The notes: generated by a model from the letters alone, not told the origin. Positions 10,589-20,710 are shown, numbered from the stretch's first letter. The stretch is DNA of 64,000 nucleotides from Dickeya aquatica (GCF_900095885.1 NZ_LT615367.1:4154001-4218000), one strand, 5' to 3'. A program made the numbers and translations.

Positions 10589-11464
10589 ATGGACTTAAAA
10601 CGGATGCAGTATTTTTGCACAGTTATCGAGCAGGGGAATATCAGTAAAGCGGCACGCTTATTAAATATGGCCGCTCCCCCGCTGGGAAAGCGGCTGCAAG
10701 AATTAGAGCAGGAGCTCGGCGTAGCGTTATTTTTACGCCAGGGGAAAACCTTGCAGCCTACAGAGGCAGGCACGTTTTTATATCACCACGCACGGGATAT
10801 TCTCGGCAAAGTGAACGAGGTCAAAAATAAAACGGCGCGCTTTAGCACCCGCGACAAGAAAATATTAAAAATCGGGCTCTCTTATTTATTTTTATCCCGC
10901 TTTAGTGTGCCACTACAGCGGCTGCAACAAGCCTTACCGCACCATTCACTGCATATTACCGTGTCCGATTCCAGCCACCTGGAAACACGGCTGCGGGATA
11001 AAAATCTGGATGTTGCGCTCATGCAGGCTCCCAAACCTCATCATGATTTTCAGATTCATTCATTTGCCCCGATTCTGGCAACAGCACTGATAGCCAAACC
11101 CCTGTTTGCTCACGCGTCACCAGACACCGCAATAGATCTGATAGCATTAAGCAACCTGCCATTATTATTGCTACAGCGTATTCAGGGCCCCGGCACGCTG
11201 GAAACCCTACTCCAGCTCTTTCATGATGAAAATCAGGAACTGAATGTGCTGATGAAAGCCTCAGACCCGCGGCTTATCGTCTCATTATTGCTACAAGGCA
11301 CACAGGCTTGCGCCATTCTGCCTGCCAGCGAAATTCCACCCAGCCTGCCGGCACACTGCCAGGCACTGACCATTCACCCGCCGCTGGCGCTGTTCCAGCC
11401 TTGCGCCGTGACGCCCAAAGGCACTCCTATTGATGATGAATGGCTCAATGTGCTTACCTCATGA
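10589..11464 (+). CDS. LysR-family transcriptional regulator downstream of esterase
   Basis: LysR-type regulator, 291 residues. The N-terminal HTH reads MDLKRMQYFCTVIEQGNISK, with AAPPLGKRLQELEQELG as the recognition region; an effector-binding domain follows from about residue 90. AAAGGATGAAGA precedes the ATG. It lies on the same strand as the tannase-family esterase but after its terminator, an arrangement suggesting it regulates that esterase, as the LysR protein FaeR does for feruloyl esterase in Dickeya (family knowledge; orthology not shown). Its central part is AT-rich. Confidence 0.88.
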   Translation: MDLKRMQYFCTVIEQGNISKAARLLNMAAPPLGKRLQELEQELGVALFLRQGKTLQPTEAGTFLYHHARDILGKVNEVKNKTARFSTRDKKILKIGLSYLFLSRFSVPLQRLQQALPHHSLHITVSDSSHLETRLRDKNLDVALMQAPKPHHDFQIHSFAPILATALIAKPLFAHASPDTAIDLIALSNLPLLLLQRIQGPGTLETLLQLFHDENQELNVLMKASDPRLIVSLLLQGTQACAILPASEIPPSLPAHCQALTIHPPLALFQPCAVTPKGTPIDDEWLNVLTS

Positions 11465-11518
11465 CCTGAATGAAACCCGGCCTGTTTTGCCGTACCGGCG
11501 CATTAGCCTGGCTCCGCG

Positions 11519-11935
11519 TCACGTTGTGGTATCAGCCTCTCTGGGCACCAGATTTAGTTGACCATGGCGCACGCCGGTTTCGGCCATGACCGCCGCCGCG
11601 AACTGTTGCACTTCGGCAGTAGCACCACGCAGGATCACGGTTTCGACACACTCATCGTGGCTCAGATGGGTGTGCATGGTTGACACCGTGAGATCATGGT
11701 GCGCATGTTGCATCCCCGCCAGGCGGCTGGATAACTGGCGCTCATGGTGGTCATACACATAACTTAATACCGCCACACAGGGAGCGGTATTGTCCTGCTC
11801 AACCCTCATTTCACCCAGCTCGCGGCGCAGCATATCCCGAAACGCCTCTGAGCGATTGGCATAGCCTTTACGCACCATCAGCGCATCGAGCGCGTCAGCC
11901 AGTTCATCGTCCAGAGAAATTGTCAGTCGTTGCAT
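11519..11935 (-). CDS. nikR: Nickel-responsive regulator NikR
   Basis: Ribbon-helix-helix repressor that binds Ni(II) and shuts off nickel uptake genes. The 138 residues from MQRLTISLDDELA agree with the family (about 133); GAGG lies just upstream and an in-frame ATG 26 codons earlier is rejected. The RHH domain covers residues 1-45 (GYANRSEAFRDMLRREL) and the ACT-like metal domain follows. The nickel ligands are intact: a His in the YDHHERQL segment, then HTHLSHDEC with His, His and Cys. No nikABCDE transporter is adjacent, so its targets must be elsewhere. Confidence 0.93.
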   Translation of the reverse strand: MQRLTISLDDELADALDALMVRKGYANRSEAFRDMLRRELGEMRVEQDNTAPCVAVLSYVYDHHERQLSSRLAGMQHAHHDLTVSTMHTHLSHDECVETVILRGATAEVQQFAAAVMAETGVRHGQLNLVPREADTTT

Positions 11936-12112
11936 GTCGGCCTCGGAGAAAACAGCATTACAGAAAAAAGTAGCCCGTGAAATAAACCAGAGCCGTTGAT
12001 TAAACAGGAACAATTATTTGAAGAATAACAACAAAACGGCGGAAAAATATAGCAGGAAGCACACTGCGAGGCAGGAAATAGGCGTGTGCCGGTTTGACAC
12101 ACGCCAGAAAGG

Positions 12113-13213
12113 TTAGAGCAAAATACGCAGCATACGGCGCAGCGGCTCGGCCGCCCCCCACAGCAACTGGTCGCCAACGGTGAAGGCAGACAGGTACTGC
12201 GGGCCCATGTTGAGCTTACGCAGACGGCCTACCGGGGTAGACAGCGTGCCGGTCACCGCCGCCGGGGTCAGCTCACGCATGGTGATGTCACGATCGTTCG
12301 GCACCACTTTCACCCAGTCATTGTGGCTTGCCAGCATCTGCTCAATCTCAGGCAGTGAAACGTCTTTTTTCAGCTTCAGGGTAAATGCCTGGCTGTGGCA
12401 GCGCAGCGCACCGATACGCACGCACAAGCCATCCACCGGAATGGTGCTGGCGGTGGCAAGGATCTTGTTGGTTTCCGCCTGGCCTTTCCACTCTTCGCGG
12501 CTCTGGCCGTTTTCCAGCTGTTTGTCTATCCACGGGATCAGGCTGCCCGCCAGCGGCACGCCGAAGTTTTCCACATCCAGACCGCCGCGTGACAAGGCCG
12601 TCACTTTACGCTCGATATCGAGAATGGCAGAAGCCGGGTCGCTCAGCTCAGCGGCCACTTCAGCGTTTAACTGGCCCATCTGAATCAGTAACTCACGCAT
12701 GTTACGCGCGCCCGCGCCGGAGGCCGCCTGATAGGTCGCAACCGATGCCCACTCCACCAGGTCGTTGGCAAACAGACCGCCCAGCGACATCAGCATCAGG
12801 CTCACGGTACAGTTACCGCCGACAAAGGTTTTGATGCCTTTATCAAGACCCGCCTGAATGACGCCGTGGTTGACCGGGTCCAGAATAATAATCGCGTCAT
12901 CCTTCATGCGCAGAGAAGAAGCTGCGTCAATCCAGTACCCTTGCCAGCCACTTTCACGCAGCTTTGGATAGATTTCATTGGTATAATCGCCACCCTGACA
13001 AGTGATGATGATATCCAGCGCACGCAATGCATCGAGATCAAAGGCATCCTGCAACACACCCGTCTGGCCGCCCAGCGCCGGAGCGGGCTGGCCTAGTTGC
13101 GAGGTGGAAAAAAACACCGGGCGGATTAAATCAAAGTCGCGTTCTTCTACCATGCGCTGCATGAGTACCGAACCGACCATACCGCGCCAGCCAATAAAAC
13201 CAACATTTTTCAT
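12113..13213 (-). CDS. asd: Aspartate-semialdehyde dehydrogenase Asd
   Basis: NADP-dependent enzyme converting aspartyl-4-phosphate to aspartate semialdehyde, the branch-point step to lysine, diaminopimelate, threonine and methionine. 366 residues, the Gram-negative family length. N-terminal Rossmann motif [13 protein letters not shown]; active-site Cys in [11 protein letters not shown]; further substrate-binding motifs [13 protein letters not shown] and [24 protein letters not shown] precedes the ATG. Monocistronic, followed by nikR on the same strand; yhgN is divergent, as in other enterobacteria. Confidence 0.97.
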   Translation of the reverse strand: MKNVGFIGWRGMVGSVLMQRMVEERDFDLIRPVFFSTSQLGQPAPALGGQTGVLQDAFDLDALRALDIIITCQGGDYTNEIYPKLRESGWQGYWIDAASSLRMKDDAIIILDPVNHGVIQAGLDKGIKTFVGGNCTVSLMLMSLGGLFANDLVEWASVATYQAASGAGARNMRELLIQMGQLNAEVAAELSDPASAILDIERKVTALSRGGLDVENFGVPLAGSLIPWIDKQLENGQSREEWKGQAETNKILATASTIPVDGLCVRIGALRCHSQAFTLKLKKDVSLPEIEQMLASHNDWVKVVPNDRDITMRELTPAAVTGTLSTPVGRLRKLNMGPQYLSAFTVGDQLLWGAAEPLRRMLRILL

Positions 13214-13410
13214 GAGAACCGTCCTGCCTGGGTGACAAAAAGCAATCCGACTGCCGTTTCAGGCAGGGTGCATAGTGTAAAGTGATGACTGTCAACCTTA
13301 CAAAATGTACCAGAAGTCGCAAGTGAATTTATTCGATGATTCAGGCGTTTTCAGCAACACGCCTAATGTTTCCGGGCCAGGGACGTGGATGAGAGGAGCC
13401 AACCACCATT

Positions 13411-14004
13411 ATGACTGAAATGATCTCAGCAACCGTGTTGTTGCTGTTAATTATGGACCCGCTCGGCAACCTGCCGGTGTTTATGTCGGTGCTCAAGCAC
13501 CTTGACCCGAAACGGCGGCGGGTGGTGCTGATCCGCGAGATGATTATTGCGCTGGGCGTAATGCTGCTGTTCTTGTTCGCCGGTGAGAAAATTCTCGCCA
13601 TTTTGAACCTGCGCACCGAAACCGTTTCTATTTCAGGCGGGATCGTGCTGTTTTTGATAGCGATCCGTATGATTTTCCCGACACAAGAAGGTTTTACCAG
13701 CGGCTTGCCTGCCGGTGACGAACCCTTTTTAGTGCCGCTGGCGATCCCGATGGTGGCTGGGCCGTCGATACTGGCGGCGCTGATGCTGCTGTCACACCAA
13801 TATCCCAACCAGTTACCGCACCTGACGCTGGCGCTATTCATCGCCTGGGGCATCACGGTTGTTGTGCTACTCCTGTCGAACCTGTTCTTACGCCTGCTCG
13901 GCGATAAAGGCGTGAATGCGCTGGAGCGCCTGATGGGGCTGGTGCTGGTGATGCTCTCCACCCAGATGTTTCTCGATGGCATCCGCGCCTACCTGAAGCT
14001 GTAG
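13411..14004 (+). CDS. yhgN: MarC-family inner-membrane protein YhgN
   Basis: Multi-pass inner-membrane protein of the MarC/UPF0056 family, 197 residues with about six hydrophobic segments (for example IGMGAATVL-type helices LFLFAGEKILAILNL and LVMLSTQMFLDGI). The N-terminus LLLIMDPLGNLPVFMS is the family signature. The biochemical role of the family is not established. The gene keeps its enterobacterial position next to asd and the gluconate genes. Confidence 0.93.
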   Translation: MTEMISATVLLLLIMDPLGNLPVFMSVLKHLDPKRRRVVLIREMIIALGVMLLFLFAGEKILAILNLRTETVSISGGIVLFLIAIRMIFPTQEGFTSGLPAGDEPFLVPLAIPMVAGPSILAALMLLSHQYPNQLPHLTLALFIAWGITVVVLLLSNLFLRLLGDKGVNALERLMGLVLVMLSTQMFLDGIRAYLKL

Positions 14005-14016
14005 GCGCGTTCTGGC

Positions 14017-14045
14017 TCGCAGGCCCGCACACTGGCGGCCTGCGA
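14017..14045. terminator. Hairpin between convergent yhgN and gntT
   Basis: TCGCAGGCC pairs exactly with GGCCTGCGA across an 11-base loop, just after the yhgN stop and before the convergent gntT stop. There is no clear T-run, so it may be a weak bidirectional terminator. Confidence 0.5.
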
Positions 14046-14077
14046 CGGTTTATCGCGCGTGGCGCACCCGCTTATCG

Positions 14078-15394
14078 TTACACCACATAGCTCAACAACA
14101 GCGTGCCAATCAACCCACACACCGCAATGATGGTTTCCAGCGCTGACCAGGATTTCAGCGTTTCAGGAATGCTCAGGTTGAAATACTCCTTGAACAGCCA
14201 GAAGCCGGGGTCATTAACGTGAGAGAAAATCACGCTGCCGGAGCCAACGGCTATCACCATCAATTCCGGGCTGACGCCGGAGGTCGCTATCAATGGCGCG
14301 ACGATACCGCCCGCCGTAATAGCCGCCACCGTCGCCGAACCGAGCGCGATGCGCAGCGTCGCGGCAATCAGCCAGGCGAGTAAAATCGGCGAAAAACCGC
14401 TGCCATGCATCATACCGGCAATGTATTTATCCACGCCGCTGTCAACCAGCACCTGCTTGAACGCCCCGCCACCGCCGAGGATTAACAGCATCATGGCGAT
14501 AATTTTTATCGAATCGGTGATGGTGCCCATCACCTCGTCCATGGTGCGCCCGCGATTCAAACCGAAGGTAAAAATGGCTATCAGCACCGCAATCAGCGTC
14601 GCCATCACCGGGTCGCCGAAGAACTCGGCATACGCCAGTAATGGGTTATCTTTCGCCAGCACCATTTCCGCGACCGCGCGCAGGGCCATTAATATCACCG
14701 GCACCAGCGCCGTCATCACGCTGACCAGAAAACCGGGCATCTCCTGTTCGGTGAACTGTTTCGGGTTATACAGCCCTTCCGGGATCGGTTTATCGATTTT
14801 TTTCAGGAAACGGGCGTAAACCGGCCCGGCCAGAATCACCGTTGGAATACCGAGCAACGTGCCGTACAACAGCGTCTTGCCCATGTCGGCATGAAACAGC
14901 GAAGCAATCGCCGTCGGCCCCGGATGCGGCGGCAGGAAACCGTGCGTGACCGATAGCGCGGCGGCCATCGGCACACCGGCATACAGCAGCGGAATGCGGG
15001 CAGACGCCACAATACTGAACACCAGCGGCAGCAACAGCACAAACCCGACTTCATAGAACAGCGCAAAGCCAACGGTAAAGCCGGTCAGCACTATCGCCCA
15101 CTGGATATGTTTGCGGCCAAAGCGGTGGATCAGCGTGGTGGCGATGCGCTGCGCGCCACCGCAATCCGCCAGCAATTTCCCCAGCATCGCGCCGAAACCC
15201 ATGATCAGCGCCAGGCTACCCAGCGTACCGCCAACCCCATTTTTGATAGAGGTCATCACCTTTTGTACCGGCATTCCCTGCATCACGCCCACCGCCAGGG
15301 CAACCAGAATCAATGCAATAAAGCCGTTCAATTTAAAGCGGATCATCAGCACCAACAGCAGTGCGACACCGACAGCAACAATCACGAGTGGCAT
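14078..15394 (-). CDS. gntT: High-affinity gluconate permease GntT
   Basis: Inner-membrane gluconate:H+ symporter of the GntP family. The 438 residues equal E. coli GntT, and many blocks are the same as I recall them there (LALIMGFGAMLGK, THGFLPPHPGPTAIA, GSGSVIFSHVNDPGFWLF). About 12-14 membrane segments. GGAGAGAG precedes the ATG. E. coli carries the low-affinity gntU at this locus; here a GntT-like gene occupies the site, divergent from gntK, with a shared operator in between. Confidence 0.93.
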   Translation of the reverse strand: MPLVIVAVGVALLLVLMIRFKLNGFIALILVALAVGVMQGMPVQKVMTSIKNGVGGTLGSLALIMGFGAMLGKLLADCGGAQRIATTLIHRFGRKHIQWAIVLTGFTVGFALFYEVGFVLLLPLVFSIVASARIPLLYAGVPMAAALSVTHGFLPPHPGPTAIASLFHADMGKTLLYGTLLGIPTVILAGPVYARFLKKIDKPIPEGLYNPKQFTEQEMPGFLVSVMTALVPVILMALRAVAEMVLAKDNPLLAYAEFFGDPVMATLIAVLIAIFTFGLNRGRTMDEVMGTITDSIKIIAMMLLILGGGGAFKQVLVDSGVDKYIAGMMHGSGFSPILLAWLIAATLRIALGSATVAAITAGGIVAPLIATSGVSPELMVIAVGSGSVIFSHVNDPGFWLFKEYFNLSIPETLKSWSALETIIAVCGLIGTLLLSYVV

Positions 15395-15415
15395 AACTCT
15401 CTCCGGCAGCCCTTA

Positions 15416-15433
15416 CCGGCACAACGGTGCCGG
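15416..15433 (-). promoter_or_regulatory. Hairpin in the gntT 5' leader
   Basis: CCGGCAC and GTGCCGG pair perfectly around a 4-base loop, immediately upstream of the gntT ribosome-binding site. It could modulate translation, or be a second degenerate GntR-like site because the flanks read TTACCGG and CCGGCAA. Confidence 0.35.
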
Positions 15434-15549
15434 CAACAGGGTATTTTCTGGTGTGTTACGAAAGCATCCGGTGTTTTGGCTGCACCTTCGCTACAGTAGG
15501 GTCAGGCGTTTAGGGAGGATTCCCGATGTGATATTCATCACAACGCACA

Positions 15550-15579
15550 ATGTTACCGGTATCATGATACCGGTAACAT
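15550..15579. promoter_or_regulatory. GntR operator, 30-bp perfect palindrome
   Basis: The half-site ATGTTACCGGTATCA is followed immediately by its exact inverse complement. It resembles the known E. coli GntR box (ATGTTACC core) and lies in the gntT/gntK divergent promoter region, 60 bases before gntK. It is almost certainly the binding site of the GntR repressor encoded downstream. Confidence 0.85.
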
Positions 15580-15638
15580 GTTAAAGTCTGAAACCAGCGC
15601 GAAGCATTTAATTTACACTTTGGGATAGAGATCAAATT

Positions 15639-16184
15639 ATGTCAGGACAAAGTATTATTCTGATGGGGGTTTCCGGTAGCGGAAAATCCAGCGTGGGGGC
15701 GCAACTCGCCCAGGAGATCAACGCCAAATTCATTGACGGTGATGACCTGCATCCCAAAGCCAACATCCAGAAAATGGCGGCTGGCCAGCCGCTTAACGAT
15801 GATGACCGCGCCCCCTGGCTGGAACGCCTCAATGATGCCGCCTACAGCCTGCATCATAAAAATGAAACCGGCATTATCATCTGCTCTGCGCTCAAAAAAC
15901 GCTACCGTGACCGACTACGCCACGGCAACGACGGTATGGTGTTTTTGTATCTGCAAGGCAGCTTCGAGGTGATTTTACAGCGCCATCAGGCGCGGGCCGG
16001 GCATTTTATGCCCACCGCCTTGCTGCAAAGCCAGTTTGATGCGCTGGAACAACCCGATGAAACAGAAAATGATGTGATAACCGTCGATATCAATGGCTCA
16101 ATGGAGCAAGTGGTAGAACGTTGCGTGACGGCGCTGCACGCGCACCTGTCACACCAGACGCTAAACACTCTCGCCAGTCTGTAA
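15639..16184 (+). CDS. gntK: Gluconokinase GntK
   Basis: Phosphorylates gluconate to 6-phosphogluconate, feeding the Entner-Doudoroff and pentose phosphate routes. 181 residues (family about 175) with a Walker A motif GVSGSGKSSVGA at residues 9-20, DGDDLHPKANIQKMAAG substrate motif and ICSALKKRYRDRLR. GAGATC precedes the ATG. It is divergent from gntT and its 3' end overlaps that of gntR tail-to-tail by 24 bases, unlike E. coli where gntR-gntK-gntU run on one strand. Confidence 0.95.
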   Translation: MSGQSIILMGVSGSGKSSVGAQLAQEINAKFIDGDDLHPKANIQKMAAGQPLNDDDRAPWLERLNDAAYSLHHKNETGIIICSALKKRYRDRLRHGNDGMVFLYLQGSFEVILQRHQARAGHFMPTALLQSQFDALEQPDETENDVITVDINGSMEQVVERCVTALHAHLSHQTLNTLASL

Positions 16185-17159
16185 GACGAAGCCGACGTCC
16201 ACACTGGCCGTCGGCGGTGTTTCGCCATTTAACCGCGCCAGCAGTTGTGTTGCCCCTATCTCGCCGATGCGCTTACGCGGCGTCAGCACACTGGTCAGGC
16301 GCGGCACCGTGGTCTGGCCGATATCATGACCGTGAAAACCGGCAATCCCCATCTGCTCCGGCACCCGAATCCCCTGTCGCTGGCACTCAAACATCGCCCC
16401 AATCGCCAGGTCATCGTTGGTGCAAAACAGGCTATCGAGCTCGGGGTACTCCACCTGTGCTCGCCGCAACAATTCACCACCCAACGTATAGGATGACGGG
16501 CTCTCACTCATGACGCTGTAGCAGGGCAGCCCGGCTTCCGTCATCGCCTGCTGATAACCCCGCTGTTTTTGCAGCGTGCGTTCATCCTGACGCGCGCCAA
16601 GGTATACCACCCGCCGGCGGCCACGTTCAAGCATGTAGCGCGTCATCTGGCAGGCCGCCGCCACGTTATCAAACCCGACGGCCATATCCAGGCAAGGCGA
16701 TACCGAGTCCATCAGCTCCACCACCGGAATACCGGCAACGGCAATCATCTGCCGGGTGCGGTCAGTGTGGGTACGTTCAGCCAAAATCAACCCGTCAATG
16801 TTGTAAGCCAGCAGTGACATCAAGCGCTGCTCTTCCACCTCCGGCTGATAGCCGTAATGGGCCAGCATGGTTTGATACCCCTGCGCTTCTGTCACTTTTT
16901 CAATACCGCGCAGCACCTCGGCAAACACCTGGTTAGTCAGTGACGGCAGCAGCACGCCAATCGCCCGGCTGGTGGAATTAGCGAGAATATGCGGCGTTCG
17001 GTTAGGGATATACCCTAACTCATCAAGCACGGCGGCAAGCTTGCCCCGCAAAGCCACAGAAACCTGCTCGGGGTTGCGCAAATAGCGGCTGACCGTCATT
17101 TTGGTCACCCCCACCCGGTCTGCGACATCCTGCAACACCGGCCTTTTTTTCTTGATCAT
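16161..17159 (-). CDS. gntR: LacI-family gluconate repressor GntR
   Basis: LacI-family repressor of the gluconate genes, released by gluconate. 332 residues. HTH at residues 8-30 (QDVADRVGVTKMTVSRYLRN), hinge (PHILANSTSRAIGVLLPSL), then a periplasmic-binding-protein-like sensor domain. GGGGAT lies before the ATG. Convergent with gntK, overlapping its 3' end. Its probable operator is the palindrome at 15550-15579. Its promoter faces the carA promoter across an AT-rich gap. Confidence 0.95.
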   Translation of the reverse strand: MIKKKRPVLQDVADRVGVTKMTVSRYLRNPEQVSVALRGKLAAVLDELGYIPNRTPHILANSTSRAIGVLLPSLTNQVFAEVLRGIEKVTEAQGYQTMLAHYGYQPEVEEQRLMSLLAYNIDGLILAERTHTDRTRQMIAVAGIPVVELMDSVSPCLDMAVGFDNVAAACQMTRYMLERGRRRVVYLGARQDERTLQKQRGYQQAMTEAGLPCYSVMSESPSSYTLGGELLRRAQVEYPELDSLFCTNDDLAIGAMFECQRQGIRVPEQMGIAGFHGHDIGQTTVPRLTSVLTPRKRIGEIGATQLLARLNGETPPTASVDVGFVLQTGESV

Positions 17160-17504
17160 CCATTGATATCCCCATGATTGAAAACGCTGATTGTACTAAA
17201 GAAATGGTTAGCAAAATATGTATCTGAGCAAAGGTTACAAAAACAGAAAAAATTGAATATAACGTCAATTATACTATTTATTATTTAATTTCTAGCTCAT
17301 TATTAATCAATACATCATTAATAATTAAATTAACATTAACCGTAACCATATATGACACATGAATTTAATTTTTTTATTAATGAAATAAAAAAATAAGGAA
17401 TGTTTTTTTATTGTTTTTTCATATGTAATTTCAATTTTAAAACCACATGATTTGTTGTATTTTTGTTTCTGAATTCGATTAGTTGTAAAAAATAAGGAAA
17501 TGAA
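17160..17504. promoter_or_regulatory. AT-rich gntR / carA divergent promoter region
   Basis: 345 bases, strikingly AT-rich, between divergent gntR and carA. It must hold the car operon promoter. An imperfect palindrome built of ATTATTAAT and TTAATAAT lies at 17299-17335. I see no 20-bp lux-box-like palindrome, and no carR gene is present here or elsewhere in the window. AAGGA stands seven bases before the carA ATG. Confidence 0.5.
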
Positions 17505-19016
17505 ATGAAACATGGCTTTTGCATTGCCAAGGGTGATGCCTGTTTGAACATTAAAAAAAGCATCACGGATTTACCCTTAAAAATAGAAAACTTACGAGAT
17601 GGATACCTATTTATTGGAGATAAATCTCGATTTGAAAAAATGGTAGCGGATAACGAAACGCTCTATCTGATTGGGACAATTAATAATAGACAATTACTTG
17701 AAAGCCTTGTCGGTCGCTATGATGCTTCGGCATGGAGCCTGCGCGATATCGAATTACTCCATACGATTTTTTTATATCTTGGCACACATGCATTATCTCT
17801 GGCAGAAGGGAGCTTCTTCTTTTTTAAAGAAAATAACAAAGGGGAGTTAACCTTACTGACAGACCCCAATGGATTTATGCCTGTACATGTTATTCATGAC
17901 CATACCGCACTTTGGATAACAGATCGGCTAAAATTTGTTGGTCGCGTTGCTCAAAAAGGCATTTTTGATTTCATGCCTGAAGATAAAGTCATACAGCATG
18001 TTCTACATTCAGATACGTTTACACCAATAAAAAACGCCATCAGACTCAAACCCGGCTCTATCAATCAGATAAAGAAAGATATGCAGGGTTATGAATATCT
18101 GGGTAGTGATAATATTTACCCTGCCAATACCAACAAGCAGTTGAATATTTCCAAAGACGTGCTGTTCGAACTTATCGACAACTACCTGAAAGCCCCCTTT
18201 CGTTCTCTGGTACAGACGCACCAGACCGTTGGCATTCCACTGTCTGGCGGTCTGGATTCAAGCCTGGTAACTGCACTGGCCAGCCAGTTTTTTCAACACA
18301 TTAAAACCTGGTCTATAGGCACAGAGATCAGCAACGAGTTTGAATACTCTCAAATGGTCGCGGATGCACTTGGCACTGAGCATCATGTTAAAATACTGAC
18401 GGAAGCCGATGTCATCAATGGCGTTATCGAGGCCATTTACCATAATGAAATTTTTGATGGCCTCTCTGCTGAGATTCAATCGGGATTATTTAATGTCTAC
18501 CGAATGGCGCAGAACAATGTAAGTGTCATGATGACAGGCTATGGTTCGGATCTATTATTTGGCGGCATATTAAAACCGGGCGAAAAATACGTATCACCTA
18601 ATAAAGTTCTCTGTGAACAGGTTTACCGAACTCGTTGGACGGGAGAGTTTGTTTCTCATGGTGCTGCTCATTACGGGTTACAGCTTAACCATCCATTTTG
18701 GAATAATGATTTAATTTCTCTCTGCAGGAACCTTAACCCTGATTATAAGATCAAAGATAATGAAGTAAAAAATATACTCAGAGAGTACACAGAAAAATTA
18801 AACCTGCTCCCCAAAGAAATTGTCTGGCGTAAAAAAATTGGCATTCACGAAGGTTCATCGGTTAACAAATCATTTGCTAATATACTTGGCCTTCATGTTG
18901 ATAACTATAGCCATAAAACCCGCTTTACTTATCGGGTCTACAAATCCTTCCTGGAAAATACACTCTCACTGGAAAACACTACCAGTGATCATCTACGCAA
19001 ACTAATAATGGATTAA
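17505..19016 (+). CDS. carA: Carbapenam synthetase CarA (beta-lactam ring closure)
   Basis: ATP-dependent enzyme that adenylates (2S,5S)-carboxymethylproline and closes the beta-lactam to give carbapenam carboxylate. It derives from class B asparagine synthetase: a degenerate N-terminal glutaminase-like domain (about 1-205, no N-terminal catalytic Cys) and a synthetase domain. The PP-loop SGGLDSS is at residues 247-253. Catalytic residues appear conserved: Tyr in TGYGSD (346), Glu in WTGEF (381), Lys in WRKKIGIHEGSS (443/444). 503 residues, the CarA length. AAGGA precedes the ATG. First gene of an AT-rich operon-like run; carB starts three bases after its stop. In Pectobacterium a LuxR-type carR precedes it; none is present here. 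Confidence 0.95.
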   Translation: MKHGFCIAKGDACLNIKKSITDLPLKIENLRDGYLFIGDKSRFEKMVADNETLYLIGTINNRQLLESLVGRYDASAWSLRDIELLHTIFLYLGTHALSLAEGSFFFFKENNKGELTLLTDPNGFMPVHVIHDHTALWITDRLKFVGRVAQKGIFDFMPEDKVIQHVLHSDTFTPIKNAIRLKPGSINQIKKDMQGYEYLGSDNIYPANTNKQLNISKDVLFELIDNYLKAPFRSLVQTHQTVGIPLSGGLDSSLVTALASQFFQHIKTWSIGTEISNEFEYSQMVADALGTEHHVKILTEADVINGVIEAIYHNEIFDGLSAEIQSGLFNVYRMAQNNVSVMMTGYGSDLLFGGILKPGEKYVSPNKVLCEQVYRTRWTGEFVSHGAAHYGLQLNHPFWNNDLISLCRNLNPDYKIKDNEVKNILREYTEKLNLLPKEIVWRKKIGIHEGSSVNKSFANILGLHVDNYSHKTRFTYRVYKSFLENTLSLENTTSDHLRKLIMD

Positions 19017-19019
19017 AAA

Positions 19020-19772
19020 ATGATTCTTGAAGAGACACGAGATAACGTAAAAATTATTACGCTTAATCACCCCAATAAACATAATCCTTTTAATCAGGCC
19101 CTGGAAAATGCCGTCAAAGCAGCATTAAAAAATGCAAATAGCGACCCGGAGGTTAACGCTATCGTTGTTTACGGAGGGAAAGGATGTTCATTCTCCGCAG
19201 GCGGCGACTTTAATGAAGTAAAAAACCTCTCCGGTGGCGCTGACGTTGAACGCTGGATTGATCGTGTTATCGACCTTTACGAAGCGGTGCTGCACATTAA
19301 TAAACCCACGGTGGCCGCTGTAGATGGCTATGCTATCGGCATGGGATTTCAGTTTGCCTTGATGTTCGACTACCGAATTATGGCGAACGGCGCACGTTTT
19401 GTAATGCCTGAACTCAAACATGGTATCGGATGCTCTGTCGGCGCGGCTATTCTGACATTTACCCATGGATATAACCTAATGAAGGATATCATCTTCAAAT
19501 GTCAGGAATTGGATGAGAACTTTTGTCTTTCACACCACATTGTGAACGAAAAAGTCGAACCGCATCAGCTACTGGAGCGTGCATTCGCGCAGGCCAAAGA
19601 ATTGGCGGCGTACCCTTATGCCGCGCTGTCAAAAACCAAACAATCCACTAACCGGAGTTTTCTCGAACTCCTTGAGAAAACAAGAATTGAATCTAAAGAG
19701 GTTCATAAAGCCGCTTTTGGCGCACGGGATGCACAAAAGCATTTTCATCACATTCTCGGAAATAAGTACTAA
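19020..19772 (+). CDS. carB: Carboxymethylproline synthase CarB
   Basis: Crotonase-superfamily enzyme that decarboxylates malonyl-CoA and adds the enolate to pyrroline-5-carboxylate, forming (2S,5S)-carboxymethylproline, the CarA substrate. 250 residues, family length. The crotonase oxyanion-hole segments are GCSFSAGGDFNEV (about 60-72) and DGYAIGMGFQFALMFDYRIM (about 102-121), followed by the active-site Glu region (MPELKHGIGC). Only a weak Shine-Dalgarno sequence is seen; the start lies three bases after the carA stop, so coupling is likely. Context leaves little doubt that this is CarB and not a fatty-acid enoyl-CoA hydratase. Confidence 0.95.
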   Translation: MILEETRDNVKIITLNHPNKHNPFNQALENAVKAALKNANSDPEVNAIVVYGGKGCSFSAGGDFNEVKNLSGGADVERWIDRVIDLYEAVLHINKPTVAAVDGYAIGMGFQFALMFDYRIMANGARFVMPELKHGIGCSVGAAILTFTHGYNLMKDIIFKCQELDENFCLSHHIVNEKVEPHQLLERAFAQAKELAAYPYAALSKTKQSTNRSFLELLEKTRIESKEVHKAAFGARDAQKHFHHILGNKY

Positions 19773-20603
<831 letters not shown>

Positions 20604-20631
20604 CCACACCGAAAATTAAGATTATTTAATT

Positions 20632-20693
20632 AACTGGCCTGGTATTATCATACTGGCATGATGGGTTTTATTTTTTTAAAACCACGGCCAGTT
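20632..20693 (+). promoter_or_regulatory. Nested hairpin between carC and carD
   Basis: AACTGGCC (20632) pairs with GGCCAGTT (20693), enclosing an inner stem GGTTTT/AAAACC at 20664-20683 with a T-rich loop. It sits in the only sizeable gap within carA-carG. It could be an RNA-stability element or an attenuator separating carABC from carDEFG levels. It lacks a T-run after the outer stem, so it is not a standard terminator. Confidence 0.45.
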
Positions 20694-20710
20694 TTAATAA
20701 TGGAGGTTTT

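Noticed and set aside
14078..15394. Annotation as low-affinity permease GntU by E. coli synteny
   Set aside because: Length (438) and many sequence blocks fit GntT, not GntU.
17160..17504. Search for a carR gene or lux box
   Set aside because: No LuxR-type frame exists in the gap or elsewhere in the window, and no 20-bp ACCTG-type palindrome was found.
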